DNA of 64,000 nucleotides from Ctenosaura bakeri (taxonomy: Eukaryota > Chordata > Lepidosauria > Squamata > Iguanidae), in NCBI GenBank assembly GCA_948474755.1, contig CAOLHI010001429.1, positions 372,001 through 436,000 of the forward strand, in the 5' to 3' direction. A model generated the notes under the pieces. The model worked only from the letters and a program-made list of their open reading frames with translations. It searched no databases and was not told where the DNA came from. Positions 22,574 to 35,265 of this stretch are shown here, one piece after another (within the stretch, counting starts at the first letter, position 1; each line of letters starts with the position of its first letter). Position numbers and translations under genes: made by a program.

Positions 22574-24194
22574 TGTGTCATAAGCTTTTTATTTTTTTTC
22601 TATATAATCTTTATTAATTTAGTAATTTAAAAACCAACACACAATAAAACAGAAAAATCTCAAAAAAAAAAAAAAGAGAAAGAAAGAAAGAAAAATACAG
22701 TAGAGTCCCGTTTATCCGACGCTCGGTTATCTGACCATCCGGATTAACCGACATCACGACGGCCTGGGGGCGTGGCTGTGGGCATTTCTGTGCTCCCAGA
22801 CATGCCCAGACATGCCCCGACATGCCCCAAGGCCCGCCCCGACACGCCCCCGACACGCCCCCAAAATGGCGACCACTGCAGGCGTCCGGGTAATCCAACC
22901 CTTTCGGTTATCCGACGCTGCGGCCACCCGTTTGGGTCGGATAACCAGGACTCTACTGTATATACAAAGTAACAACAAAACACATGCAGTCAACATATAA
23001 TACATACAATAGTAAACACCACCGAACAGATGAAGAGTTTACAAAGACATAAGGAAAAGGAAATATTGCTAAACCCCCCACCCCCCACCCCCACCCACTT
23101 ATTATGCCACCCCAGAAATATGAATACAGACTACATAAATACTAATATAGATATATTCCTGTTCTTCTCCTGGTATAAGTTCCAAACTTAATTGTATTCC
23201 ATTATCTCCTTCCATATATCCTCCATTTTATTTTATTCTCTTCTCTACCCACACTAAACCTATCCTATTTTACATATCGAATTCTATAATTGCTAAGTGT
23301 CCATTTTTGTTCCTTACCTGATCTGTGAAAGGTTTCCAAGTATTCAAATATAAGTCTATTGCTTTCCCTTTCAAGAAAGTTGTAAGCTTATCCATCTCTG
23401 CCAATTCTATAAGTTTATTAATCCATTCACTTAGTTTCGGTATCTTATTGTTCTTCTAATATTTTGCGTATGTAATTCTTGCTGCTGTTACCATGTATCT
23501 TATCAATTCTTATGTTTTCTTTTCCCCCTATCATTTTTAATTTGTCATATTTAATAGAAATAATTCTGGTCTTAATATTATTTTAACTTTTAATATCTTT
23601 TGCATAAACTCTCCTACCCCTAACCAATACTATTTGGCTTTTTTACATTGCCACCAAATATGGTAAAAAGCTCCCACCTATTTTTTACATTTCCAGCATT
23701 GATTTTTGAGGTTTCTATATATCTTAGCTAATTTGTCAGGGGTAAGATACTATTTATACATCATTTTATAAAAGTTTTCTCTCAAATCATTATACCTAGT
23801 GAATTTCAACCCCCTCCCCTAAACATCTTCCCATTGTTCCAAATCTATGTTATGTCCTATTTGTTGGGCCCAATATATCATAGATTCCTTAATTTGTTCT
23901 TCTGTATTTAAGCTTAATAACAATTCATACATTTTAGCAATTAAGTGGGAGTCATCTTCCAACAATAGTTTTTCAAATTCCATTTTAACTGTCTCAAAAC
24001 CAAATTTTATCTTGTCCTCCTTATATTTTTCTCTTAATTGATAATATTTTAACTACTGTATTTTAAATCCATCTTGTTCCAAGCTTAGCATATCTTTAAT
24101 ATTCCAACTCTCTCCTTCTTTCATTATTAAATCCCTATATCTAATCCATACTTTCACTACTTTCCATACTTATAACTGTGTTATAAGCTTTTTA
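22574..24194 (-). pseudogene. L1 LINE, 5'-truncated ORF2 end and 3' UTR, with target duplication
   Basis: Flanked by an 18-bp duplication with one mismatch: tgtgtcataagcttttta at 22574-22591 and tgtgttataagcttttta at 24177-24194. Read on minus, a decayed ORF2 C-terminus is visible in pieces (LEQWED, LRENFYKMMYK, YLTPDKLAKIYRN, and CWKC, then LIRYMVTAARITYAKY). These are the conserved C-terminal blocks of vertebrate L1 ORF2. A 3' UTR and the poly(A) end (poly(T) side) follow at the left. Stops and frameshifts are frequent. A Tigger-like MITE sits in the 3' UTR. Confidence 0.85.
22698..22958. mobile_element. Tigger/pogo-like MITE, 261 bp
   Basis: Inverted ends cagtagagtcccgtttatcc and gataaccaggactctactg, flanked by TA (22696-22697, 22959-22960). 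The termini and TA duplication match the pogo/Tigger branch of Tc1-mariner. The interior is GC-rich with repeated acatgcccmgacatgcccc-like words. No transposase is encoded. It lies inside the L1 3' UTR, so it is younger than that L1. Confidence 0.88.
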
Positions 24195-24964
24195 GAGACA
24201 AGATACTCTCAGTTTAAAAAAAAAATTGAAAATGATTTTATTCTGGTGATGGAGCAGAGTTGAAAAATGTCTTTGGCAGCCACATTCAGGCCAAGATCTG
24301 CATGATTCCCATCTCTGGTCTATAGGTTATATTGCTTTTCTGTTACCAGATTGATTCTCTAGAGACCCATGGGATGTTTCTGAAGCAAGCTTTTGCAATC
24401 AGCTGCACCCCACGTGTTTCAAACTACAACACAATTGCCCTCTGACAGCAAGACCATTGGTCCTGCAAGCTGGGGATAATGAGAATTGTAGACCAACATA
24501 GCTTGGGGAAACAAAATTAGGGGAGGATATAGGAAAAGGTGGAGAACGGTGGCTCTAGCAAATATAATATTAATATTAATATTAAACCAATATGCCAAAA
24601 ATCCCCTTGTTTCCTTGACAACAGAGAACATCAGGCACAAGATGGGGACAATATGTCAGAGACAGGTACAAGAAAGTAGGGCTTCTCCTTGATAAGTTCA
24701 GTGCATATGCCTGATCATGGGTCAACATGTTTATCTGGGAGGATGGCATTGCAGATAGTCCCTCCAAGTTAGTACCTTGACCATAACAGTGTGACATATA
24801 TCTTAACAGACTCTGAAGAAAACAAGGTTATTGTTTAAAAATCTCATAAAAACATGCTGCAGTGTTATATACTAATGTAGTATCCAATACATGCTGCCTG
24901 GACAGAATCAGATGATTTAGCTAAAGTTAAAAGGACTATTTTTGAAGAAAACTCACATTCAGAC
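24195..24964. other. Unassigned sequence
   Basis: A possible degraded inverted-repeat element (caaactacaacacaattgcc ... gagaattgtagaccaaca) lies at about 24418-24500. A (taatat)n patch is near 24566-24586. Confidence 0.35.
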
Positions 24965-25504
24965 CAGTGGTGTACCTAGGGGGTGGTGGTGGAAGGGATG
25001 GTCTGTCCCAGGTAGCACTTTTTTGGGGGCACAGCCGTGGTGTTCCCAAATGAAATGGAACTTGCCTCTCTAGTCTACTAGCATCCCGCTCCCCGCCTGC
25101 CTTTCCCTTTTGGTACGTGCCAGCTAGCCGCTTCCACAAGAGGCACATGGCTCCTGGGGTAAACCAAGTCAGAACACCTGGAGGGAGCACATGGAGGGGG
25201 CAGAGGGAGGACCTGCCTGCCATTTTCTCCCTTACTGTTGGTGACATAGCTGCTAAGGCAAGCCAAGAGACCTCCTGTTACCATCATGGCCACCATCCCC
25301 GGGCAAAGTGTCTAGCTGCTGATTCACTTTCCCCCCAACTTCTCATTAGTAATAAGGAGCTGTCTTCTTTCTCCACCCCCTTAGTTCTGTTCCCACTACC
25401 ACATGCCATCATTTCATTTTTAAAGCCACCTCAATTGTACTGAGGGGGCAGCAAAAGGAGGGACCCCCCCCAGCCCAGTGGCAAAAGCTCTAGCTATACC
25501 ATTG
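24965..25504. mobile_element. Inverted-terminal-repeat DNA element, about 540 bp
   Basis: Left end cagtggtgtacctaggggg and right end ctctagctataccattg are imperfect inverted repeats. The interior is low in coding potential. Similar words occur near 45540-45715. Class not determined. Confidence 0.5.
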
Positions 25505-27188
25505 ATTTAGACTATTCAGAGCACAGATTAAAAGATACTCCACCGCTTCCTCAAACAATAGGAAATTTTGGATATGCGGCAGGTTGAGTATGGAAAACTC
25601 AACACCATTTTTGTTCAGTTTGATGGTAAACAAATACACAGGCCAAACGTGTGGAAGCAGCAGGCAAACACTGAAGGACAGAGTGCTGCTCATCCTTAAA
25701 GAAGTATCAGCTTCTCTCAAAAGAACACAGCATGCCCTGTGGAGTGCTGCAGCTGGCTGGAAAAATTCAGCGTTCTCTCTCCTTGGCTGACTACATTCTG
25801 AGTTTTGTTTCTCTCCAGCAGCTCCGTTTTCTTTCCACCTGATTGATGCCCTCCCTTCTCATGCCCTGTCAGCTATATTCTTTCTTTATCACTTAACATG
25901 TTATCTTTGTTTCTTGTGCATTTGCTGGGTGCCCACCAGAGCAGCAGCAATAACTTTGTATTATTTGTGGTTGAGCAAGCTTGAACTTAGAACTATTACA
26001 TTATACTAATCTTAGGCCAATTTAACTAATAGACTTGCTGGCTACATACAACGGAGTTAGCTCCCTTGAGTAAGGACCAATGCTTGGAAAAGTGACTCTT
26101 TTGTACTGTCAGAATCTCCCAGATAGCATGGCCCACAGAAGAGGAAAAGAAAAATGAAGGGGAGGAGATAGTTGCAGTTCTTCACACAACAGACAAAGTA
26201 TTCAATATACCTGCATAAGATACCGTGATGACCAACAAGGATGCCCTTGCAGAAGAATTAGACTAATTAATACAGGACATGGCTATCACTGGTTACCAGT
26301 GACAATGTCTACCTATTGTTTCTAGGATCAAAAGCAATATGCCTTTGAATATCACATACTGGAAACAGGAGTAGGACTGTGTTTATATTGACTTCTCATT
26401 GGCCTTTGATTGGCCAGTGTTTAAAAGGAATGCTGACCTAGATAGACCTTTGGTCTGGTTCAGCAGGGCTCCGATGTACTTAAGATGTATTTAAAAAACA
26501 AAAAACCAGCTGCAAGCACAAGCCAGGCAGTATTTATTAAAGCCCTACTTCCTAATGTTGTGCAGTTCCATCTCTGATTTTTAGTAGAGTTATGCAGTCT
26601 GTGTACAGTGTAACACAGATTGCAAAGCCTTCAGCCACATGGTGAGTGGAGCTGGGCTGCTTTTAGTTTAGTTACTACGTCATACCTTACTTCAGGGAAT
26701 AGCAACATCTGCTTGTCCATTACAATACTTTGCAATAGGAGGAGCATTGGGAAATAATAAGAGTATTGGGATATAATAAACCTTGGTGCAGCGCAGACCA
26801 TTTCTATATGGGTTCGTCCATTTCCCATTTGTCCTAAGATGCACCTAAAGGAATGTTTCAATAAATGGAACATCAACAGATTTTTCAGTTTTAAAAACAA
26901 GCCAGAATAAATACATTGTGTAACTTCATTGTTACATTTTTGTCTAATGCATATCTATCCATAGTTTCAGACAGCACTGTGCACTCTCTCAGGAATTATA
27001 CAACTTAAGATTGTTTCCCAAGACATAAAAATATTGGCTACAGTGTGAAACATGATGCTGGTACAGAGTTGACAATTTCATGCTCCTTTTGTTCTCCTTT
27101 GAGGATGAACATACATTCCTCACAGAGAATGGAAAAGTGAAGTGTACCGGTTGTGATTCCTCTCAAGATCTGAATAGAAGCAATAGTA
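25505..27188. other. Unassigned sequence
   Basis: Unique-looking DNA with no gene. A repeat fragment (gacctttggtctggttcagc) is near 26447. Confidence 0.35.
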
Positions 27189-27321
27189 CAGGGATGGACC
27201 ACTGTCACCCTCTAAGTATTATCGGTCAGCAACTTCCATCAACTTTCACCAATGTTTATTCTGGCTGTAGTTCATGGAAATTGCATTTCAACAACATCTG
27301 AAGGGCCACAGCTGCACACCT
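27189..27321. mobile_element. Short inverted-repeat element (cagggatgg...gccacag)
   Basis: Left cagggatggaccactgtcac and right catctgaagggccacagctg form imperfect inverted ends around caacttccatcaa ... ggctgtagttcatgg. This matches a widespread short palindromic element of squamates. Class uncertain. Confidence 0.55.
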
Positions 27322-27389
27322 CATTGTTGTTTCAGCATTAATGTAGTCTGGTTTCAACCTATATTATATTAGAGTGATAGAATGGTGAA

Positions 27390-27391
<2 letters not shown>

Positions 27392-27421
<30 letters not shown>
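27392..27421. repeat. (TG)n microsatellite
   Basis: About 14 TG units in a row. Confidence 0.95.
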
Positions 27422-30024
27422 TCATGGCATGTTGATTTTACTATGAGATTCATGTTTTTTCACATTTGATCGAATCTTTCCACTTTTTAGCATGAGTCAA
27501 ATGCCAGCCACTGAAAGCCTTTTACACTTTCCCTCTTAAAGCTGATAAAATCTGCTCAATTGTTTGGAGAATGCATTTAAAAGGGAGAAAACCATCATAT
27601 TCACAGTCTGTGCCCGTGACACTGGCTTTGTTTTGCAGAAAGAACTCTGGGTTCCAGGAAACCTGCCATTAAATTAAAATGAAAACAAAAACACAATAGG
27701 TAGTTTTAAGAGAAGTGTTTCTTGTCAAAGGGTTCATGAAGTGGGGCCTTAAGCATAATCATAAAATTCTTATAATCCACTTGTTAAGTATACCAACTAC
27801 TCTCCCATTTTATCACCAATCTTTTCAAGACACTGAAAATAGTTTGTGTTAAATAAATAAATAATTTCTATATTAGCTCTGAGTGAATAGAGAGGAATAA
27901 TAAGATGAGCTTAGACGGAACAGCAACCAAATAATAATTCAAAGACCTAGCAATGCTGGGGTGGGGGTGGAGGAACGTGCTTTGTTATCATCTATGATTC
28001 ACATCAATATATGTACCCCATTCTTTTTCTGACCCTCTTACTGAGAGGCCAGGGTCCTGCTATTCTAAATGTACTGTCAAGTGATCACTTAGATGCATTC
28101 CATTTCTCACTGCAAAGCTAATAAAGAGGAGGTAAGAAGGTTGCTGTAAGAGCTGGTGTCCTTGGGACAACCATTCAGTGGGACCATTAAAAATGTTTTA
28201 TTTATTGTTTTGCTGGAAACTCATTGCACATAAGCGCCTTTTAAAAATGGAGCCAGCAGGTGGTCAACACTGAAAATATTCAGAAAGGAATGTACACATT
28301 GAGATATGAATGACAATGAATGTGCAACAGCTAGATGCATGGGACACAAGCAAGTACAAAACAAAAGGCTTCAGCAGGGGGTACCTTAAGGTGTTATTCT
28401 GTTCCTGCTTTGAAATGGAAAAGTCAATGTGTCTTTATTTTCTAGAACACAGTTAATAACAAGCAGGCTGAACAAAGCATCTTAACACAATTGTTCAATA
28501 ACAAACATGTGGGTGGTTTGTGGCAGTGCTGGTACAATGTTAAAAATGACACATGTTTAGCTCAAAATATGATTCTTGATGTGGAGATGATGACCTTGCT
28601 TTGATAATGCATAGTTGGGTTTCAAAAATAGAGATGGGGGGAAGGACGTCAAACACTGGATTTCTACAGTTTGCCAGCCAATCCATTTTGTTGCAGTTGG
28701 ACAAATCTGAATTGAATTCATCCTAGTCCAGAAGAGCTTTACAGAGGCTTTACTTTGGCTCCTGCCCCCAGCTTTAGGTGGAGGAGGGCAGCAGGGCTCC
28801 AGGGAACTATCTGGAGATGGTTTAACACCCAAGGATGCTAGAAACAGTAGGTATTCCACTTATTATGGCTCCTTATTCAAGCTTACAGCAGCATCTAGAA
28901 ACGAAAATGTGAGACACTAAAGTGACAATTCCAGAGATCCCTTCTTATTACTTAGTTTTGTCAGATTATTCAATTTATATGAACACTTTTAAAACCAGCA
29001 TTTTGAATTGGTGCTGGAAAGCAACACAGATGTTTAAAAAATGTTATTATTGCCATGTGCTACTTTTTATCGGTGAGGAACTGCAAAGGTTCCACCATTT
29101 ACTCAAGGTTTAGTTTCCTTAGCCAGATTTATGGCAAATTTTTAACATGAGATTTATTTATCCCTCAGTATAGGTGGAACGTAGGATGGGGCTGCACAAT
29201 TTTAACCTTCCAAACAGCTCCCTGATTCCCATCAGATTTCTAGAGGAACCCATAATGCCCTAGAATTTTCTGGAGAGAACAAAGCCAACTATTTTCAACT
29301 TTCAGCTTCAGGGGGCTGACTTCCTGCTACATACAGAGCTTCCTTTATCTTGTGGAGGAAAGACAGATGGGTGATCTCTGCTCATCACATCTGAGCTCTT
29401 GAGCTATCCTATCTCCCATGGAACACATATCACCAAAAGTTACTGGCTATCAAAAGTCTTTTGTCAGATTTCCACATGAGACACCCATACTAATAACTAG
29501 CTTGTAAGCTGAAGAATCAAAATTTGGAGATGGAAGGAATCTTGAATCTCTTTGTAGTCAGAGGCACTGGCTGTAAGGGATTCCTGAAAGGTCATTCAGA
29601 CAGACCCCAAAACTGAAAACAATATGTTTCCTGTGATGCTGCTCCAATTGACAGCTTAGAATTTGCACTTTTTATGTGCTGTGGTTTCCAAGAAATGAAA
29701 TGAATAAATTCAAATCCATAATAGAACCTTTCTGGATATATCCATGAAGCCTGGTTATTGAGTTTAGAGTAAGAGAGGACAGTACATTTGGCCTGGACGT
29801 TAATAAACTATGAACAACCAGGACAGAGACATCTTTACCCAGGAAAGGGTGCAGCTGTCTATTGTGAGGTAATAGCCTAAAAGATTAAATAAATACATAA
29901 ATATAAATGGACCTGCTGAAGCTGGTCAAAACATTTGGCCTGCTGCCAAATGGACATCCAAAAAGGTGAATGAACACACAAATGAAACACAAAAACACAC
30001 ACATTATGTTAAGAGAAGTACTTA
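27422..30024. other. Unassigned, largely repeat-free sequence
   Basis: Few recognisable transposons. The part at about 27440-27680 has a unique, AT-rich, homeobox-site-like texture. A minus-strand frame at 28557-28859 has no recognised domain. Confidence 0.35.
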
Positions 30025-30390
30025 GAAGATCTGACTCACTGGAAAAGACAATAACGCTTTGTAAGGTGGAAGGCGGTAGAAAAGAGGAAGGTCATTTCCG
30101 CACTAGCCTGTTATAGCACGATGATTCCACTTTCAACATCCTCTGGAATCCTGGGGTTTGCAGTTTCGGGAGGGGCCGGCGGCCCCTCCCGAAACTGCAA
30201 ACCCCAGGATTCCAGAGGATGCTGAAAGTGGAATCATCGTGCTATAACAGGCTAGTGCGGAAATGGCCTCGCAGACTGCATTTGAGATGGACAGACTCAA
30301 TCAAGGAAGACATGTCCATGAATCTGCAAGGCCTTAGCAGGGCAGTTGATGACTCCCACCCAAGTCGACTTGACCGCAGTTAACAACAAC
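30025..30390 (+). repeat. SINE-associated repeat split by a MITE
   Basis: gactcactggaaaagacaat at 30030 and ggtggaaggcggtagaaaag precede the MITE. gatggacagactcaatcaag, gaatctgcaaggccttagca and a tail gttaacaacaacaaac follow it. These are the successive parts of one squamate SINE/LINE-tail repeat ending in (AAC)n, now separated by the MITE at 30090. Confidence 0.65.
30090..30268. mobile_element. Near-perfect palindromic GGCC MITE, 179 bp
   Basis: The two arms mirror each other almost base for base around a centre at about 30179 (aggggccggcggcccct). Arms run gtcatttccgcactagcctg outward and gctagtgcggaaatggcc on the other side. No clear 3-bp duplication (gaa versus tcg). Almost no loop. Confidence 0.95.
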
Positions 30391-31985
30391 AAACTTACAG
30401 AAAAGGTGTATGTTAAGCAAGCTTAAGGACAAAATTGTATTTTTAAAAACATACAGACTTTTACTAAGTTTTTTTTTTCAAAATTCAGAACTGATAACAG
30501 AAAAGGGAGGAGGCAAAAAAGAAAAATGAGACATGCCGAGAAACAAAAAAGGACAAGATTTGTCTGTCCTTATGCTGGATATGACAGCAGGAGACTGGTA
30601 TCCCTTGGTGAGGCAGTCTTTGCATTCTGTAGTTGCCAAGAGCTGAGTGGGAAAAGATTGGGTTGCTTTCACCCGTCTGGCTTTTGGATTAACTGAAGCG
30701 TCCTTTGTTCACTAATTGAAACAGTCAAAATGTCAAATGAGGCATTTCAATAATAGAGGAGTGAGGCCAAATCTTTTGCTGTGAGTGAATGTTATTTTAC
30801 GTCCTTGCTCTGGTGCTTCAAGATGTAAAGAAGGACCCTATCTCTCCCATTTACCAAAATGTCGGTGAGAGAAGGCATCACCGGGGGAGGGGAAGCAAAG
30901 GAGCATTTTAATCCCTTCTGACTCCTTCGTTACCATACTTCAGCAAATATTTTTCAGAAGGATTTTCTGGATGAACTTCAAACAGGCGAACAGCTAGTAC
31001 TTCAGAGAGCTTTGCAAATTAAAAAAGAGAGCAAGAAAGAACAAAGATTGTTTTAGCTGACATTTAAACTGCAATTCTTTTATTACTAGCTTGTCATACT
31101 ACTTCATATATTTTTTTTGGTCAGACATGCTCTCACCCTGAAGAAAGAAAGAAAAAAATATTTATAGCTTTGCAAGATCATAAAGAGAAAACCACCTGGG
31201 CACAGCGTCTAGCAGTTTAGGATTACTTATAAGATTAGCAATCATGGCAAGTTCATAAAGGAAGAACGAAGAGGACTAGAGAAGGGGAAGCAATTGAATC
31301 GGTGACTGGAATATTGTTCAGTATGAAGATTACAGCTCAGTTTCACTGTTATTTAACAGAGCAGTCGGTTACAGCTTAATGGGTCCTGCAGTTGACACAT
31401 CTGGTGGGCACTTGATTGGACAATCCTCACTTCACAGATTTTAAGTGGCTATTTGTTCTCATAATGACTACCAGTTTTTTTCCCTAGACTTCAGTAGATT
31501 TTTAATTTTTTTTGATCTGGAATGGTTTAATGCATTCAGCAAAAACAAAACAAACAAACAAAAAAAACCCCAACCCACTAACGCTCCGAAGTTCTGTTCA
31601 GGGATTTATCTGAACACACACAAGTAGGTAGGAGGGTGGGGCTGTGCACACTAGTTCTACCTCATAGTGCCCACCTGTCCCCTTAGTCCCCAAAACTTGG
31701 CTTTTCCTTTAAAAAGAAAGAAATTATTAATCCCAGAGTCTAAGAAACTCCCTCCCTCTGAAAACTTCTAGTAGCCTGGTTAACTTCTGTGTTAGGCAAG
31801 AGATGAAATGTCATTGTCTACAACGGTCCAAATGATTAATAGGAATATATTAAAGTGATACTACTTTATAGAAAAGAATCGCTTTACTAAAATTTGGCGC
31901 TTTCAATAAATACTTGGTGATGAGATCCTGCTGAGATGTCTCCATCAGGAGGCATAATTGAAAAGTTCTGCACATGTGAAACAAA
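30391..31985. other. Unassigned sequence
   Basis: No gene or clear transposon. Homopolymer patches are near 30470 and 31110. Confidence 0.35.
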
Positions 31986-32152
31986 GACCATTTCCACACA
32001 AGACTGTTATAGTGCTATTATTTCACTTTCAACGTCCTATGGAATCCTGGGGTTTGCAGTTTAGGGCCCTTCCCTAAACTGCAAACCCCAGGATTCCATA
32101 GGATGTTGAAAGTTGAATTATAGCGCTATAACAGTCTCGTGTGGAAATGGCC
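31986..32152. mobile_element. Palindromic GGCC MITE, 167 bp
   Basis: Arms gaccatttccacacaagact and tctcgtgtggaaatggcc, core ctttcaacgtcctatggaat mirrored by attccataggatgttgaaag, and a minimal loop (agggcccttccct). Flanks aaa and att do not match. Confidence 0.92.
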
Positions 32153-33220
32153 ATTAACTCACCTCCCCACAAAACCCTACCTTTTAGCAGCCTCACCAAC
32201 ATGGCCACTTACTGGCTGTTGGAGAACAGCAGAGCAGTGTCTTATAGCTAGACGTGTTCCTATAGCTGGAAACACAGTGATACCCATCTGTTGAGACTTC
32301 TCATGGGTGCTCCTGAGGTCCTGAAAGTTGATGCCATTGTTTTACTTCCAGCTATGGCTACATGGCTGGACATGTCTCTGATGCTGCCCTCACTCTCCAC
32401 TGGCCACTAAATGGTCATGTTGTGGGGGGAGTTCCTACAGCTAAAAGGTGAGGCTTGGGGGGTCAGTTTGATCACCGTGGAGTTGGTAGTGGAGTCTGTC
32501 CTATGCAATGATGAGAAGATGAGTTACCCGATGATAAGTTGGACTTATGCCAGCATTATTCTGTAACAGAATGCCAATGTAAAAAAAACCTGCTACTTTG
32601 CGTTGCTCAAGAAAACATGCATAATTTCCATGACGTTTATTGGAACACAAGAGGCTAGTTAAATGTTGCTAGTGTTAATACCTTGCATCATCCACTTCGT
32701 TATATAGTAAAATAGAATAATCTGTCATTATCTATTCACAATGTCCATGGGTTCAGGTTTACCCTCCCATTGCCAAATTGCTTTTCTTTTGCTGAAACAA
32801 TTTCCTCCCTGGTCTTTGATATTCTAACTTTAACTCTCACCCTGGGAACCTTCAGCCTAATCATTGTAAATTACTCTGTGATTGCTATCATCTGAACACA
32901 ACAACAAATGTTATTTACCTAAGCTGGTTAAATGCTATTCACCACACCAGCCAATAAACAATACTGACCATTTGATCTCTAAGAATTTGGTCTCTAGTAA
33001 TTCTTAATTATATTCCCACTGTTCCTGTCATACTCAGCATATTCTACATACCTACACATGCCCACCCCATCCCATTCCACAGACCACTATATGTCTAGGA
33101 GAAATAATGACATGATGGCCAACCAGATTCTGAGCCATTAAGAAACTTGGTTGAAAGAACTTTTCCCCCTCCACTCCAAATGGTAAATGGCATTACATGA
33201 TAAATGTATTAATACTAGAC
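32153..33220. other. Unassigned sequence
   Basis: Unique-looking DNA with no supportable gene. Confidence 0.35.
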
Positions 33221-33223
33221 ATT

Positions 33224-33403
33224 GCCCATTTCCGCACTACCTTCTTATAGTGCGATTATTCCACTTTCAACATCGTCTGGAATCCTGGGGTTTGCAGTTT
33301 TGGGAGGGGCCAGGCCGCCCCTCCCAAAACTGCAAACCTCAGGATTCCATAGGATGTTGAAAGTGGAATAATCATACTATAAGAAGGCAGTGCGGAAATG
33401 GCC
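33224..33403. mobile_element. Palindromic GGCC MITE, 180 bp
   Basis: Arms gcccatttccgcactacctt and aaggcagtgcggaaatggcc mirror each other through a GC-rich apex (gggaggggccaggccgcccc). Target duplication att at 33221-33223 and 33404-33406. The left terminus has one mutation (gccc for ggcc). Confidence 0.93.
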
Positions 33404-33461
33404 ATTAATTAATTAAGACATTAATACTATTGCAAGATAAATGCTATAAATACTAAATACT

Positions 33462-33598
33462 ACTTGCTGACTTGATTACATAAAATTTTCACTGGTTAAA
33501 CCTGTACATCTATTACATTTCATACTAAGGACTGCTTGCTGACTTCATTACATAATATTTTCACTAGTTAAAACTGTAAATCTATTACACTTTATCCT
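33462..33598. repeat. 72-bp tandem duplication
   Basis: ttgctgacttgattacataa at 33464 recurs as ttgctgacttcattacataa at 33536. Both are followed by ttttcact-gttaaa, then tgta-atctattaca. About 1.9 units with a few differences. Confidence 0.88.
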
Positions 33599-33876
33599 TA
33601 TTTCAAATATGTCTAAACCATTCCATATTGTAAAATCCTCTACAACATTGATTAAGCCAATCCAATTTTCATTATCTTGTGTCTGTTATTTCATGTTGAA
33701 TTTAACTTCCCATCTCCATTGTAACCATCCCATCCATGGAGTTTGTCCTTCTCAACTTCTCAGAATCATTATTTCAAATTCTTTCCCATTTAAAATTGGC
33801 ATTTTAAAACAGTAGTCCTGCAATAGGATCCCTCTTTTATAATTTTTTTATAATTTTGTCATCTTTCTCCTCACCC

Positions 33877-34798
33877 TGTTACTGTAGTTTATAGTCCGAG
33901 CCCAGGGCTTATTAACTATAATTTGATATCAAGAGATTGGCCACCACAAACCATTCCTCTCCACGTGTTTGCGAGGCCCCTGTACAAGCACGCACACGGA
34001 CACGGCCGAAATAGCTGAACAATACAAGATAAATCCAGGCAGGCCAGTAATTTGCTGGAATGCAGCTTCGGGAGACCTCTAGGCAAGTACACTTCAAAAC
34101 TACATTAAGTATGCACGAAGCATACAAAAGATTCTCTGCCCCAAGCAGGGCGCTTGATGAGATTAGCACTTCCGAACAGCCAACTGTCAAGCACTCCTGA
34201 TTTGCATACTGCCTGAGCTATTGACAACTCTGTCAAAACCCAATTGTTCTAAGTACTGACCTTTCGCAGGCTTTGTCTCCAACCTGAAACCCATTGTTTT
34301 CCCCAGGAACGGACTATCCTACAGGCACATTTTCCCCTATAAGAACCCCTGATTTTGAGCACTTCTTCGGATCGCTTCTGGCTTCCATCCCGCCTTGCTG
34401 CTGCTCCGTTTGCCAAGCCTTCCCCTCAGCCTCCACGTGCTGAGAATCTCCGCTCCAACTGACTTTCTTCTGACTACCCAGGCTACAGGATCAGGTGTAG
34501 TATTTCCCCTGAAAAATCCCTCTCAAAATCCTCTATCGAATCTCCTACCTTTATCTTCTTAGGTCTGTGTGAGTGAGTGCATATGTGCACGTTGACTGTC
34601 TTTTAATAAAGAAAACAATTTTAATTTACTTCTGCTTGGTTTGTGACTCAGCCTGACCCCGTAAACATTGGCTCCAAGATCTTGCTAAGTTGCCCTGCCT
34701 CTCGTATTGCTGTAGCTTGTGCTCTCGCTAATTCCCATTCCCCAATATTTGGAGCACATTGAGGTGTCCCCCTCAGGACCCCAGAAATTAGGGTAACA
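33877..34798 (+). mobile_element. Solo LTR, family 1, copy 3
   Basis: Starts tgttactgtag and ends gggtaaca, flanked by accc (33873-33876 and 34799-34802). The sense orientation is plus: TATAAG at 34338-34343 and AATAAA at 34605-34610 mark promoter and poly(A) site, so U3 is roughly 33877-34360, R runs to about 34625 and U5 to the end. It is most similar to the copy at 1205 and is the clearest reference for the family. No retroviral genes adjoin it. Confidence 0.9.
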
Positions 34799-35265
34799 AC
34801 CCCCTTTAATCAAACAGGTTAAGTCAATTTCATTTTGTTCAACTATCAAAGCAAGTTGACCACCAATCAGATTTAGATTAACTTCCTTCCTTCCCTATTG
34901 GGCTATAAACCCCTGTTCACAAACAAAACCTTCTCCCTCAACTCAATAATTTCCTCCATTATCTCAACTTGAATTTGTCTCTCCATAAATTTTTCATCCT
35001 CCTTTACTTCCATGTTGTGCCTCTCTTGTCTTACATCTACCCACAGATCGTTGATCTAATTCCTCAGGGCCTCCATCATATTCCTCTAAAAGTTTAAAAG
35101 TTCCATACATAGCTCTTCCATCATCCATTGTAAAAAGGCCTGAAAATATTCCTGGAAAGGTACCATCCTTCATTCAGCCCAGCAATTTCAGAATTAAGAA
35201 CTTGCTTCTCTCGTATTGATCCAGAAGCCATTGGCAAGCCAGTTTTATCAACATGAAATGGATAA

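Larger units (their letters stand above)
33410..35265 (-). pseudogene. Probable L1 5'-part (ORF1 region) remnant, split by an LTR
   Basis: Read on minus, the flanks of the solo LTR form one degraded, strand-asymmetric retroelement. The right flank (about 34800-35265) can be read as a short acidic, coiled-coil-like stretch (EDEKFMERQIQVEIMEEIIE, then LREKV), as in L1 ORF1. The left flank (33600-33870) reads GMVTMEMGS and MEWFRHI in broken frames. Stops abound. Assignment to L1 is inferred from this coiled-coil character and the L1-rich context; another LINE is possible. Confidence 0.4.
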
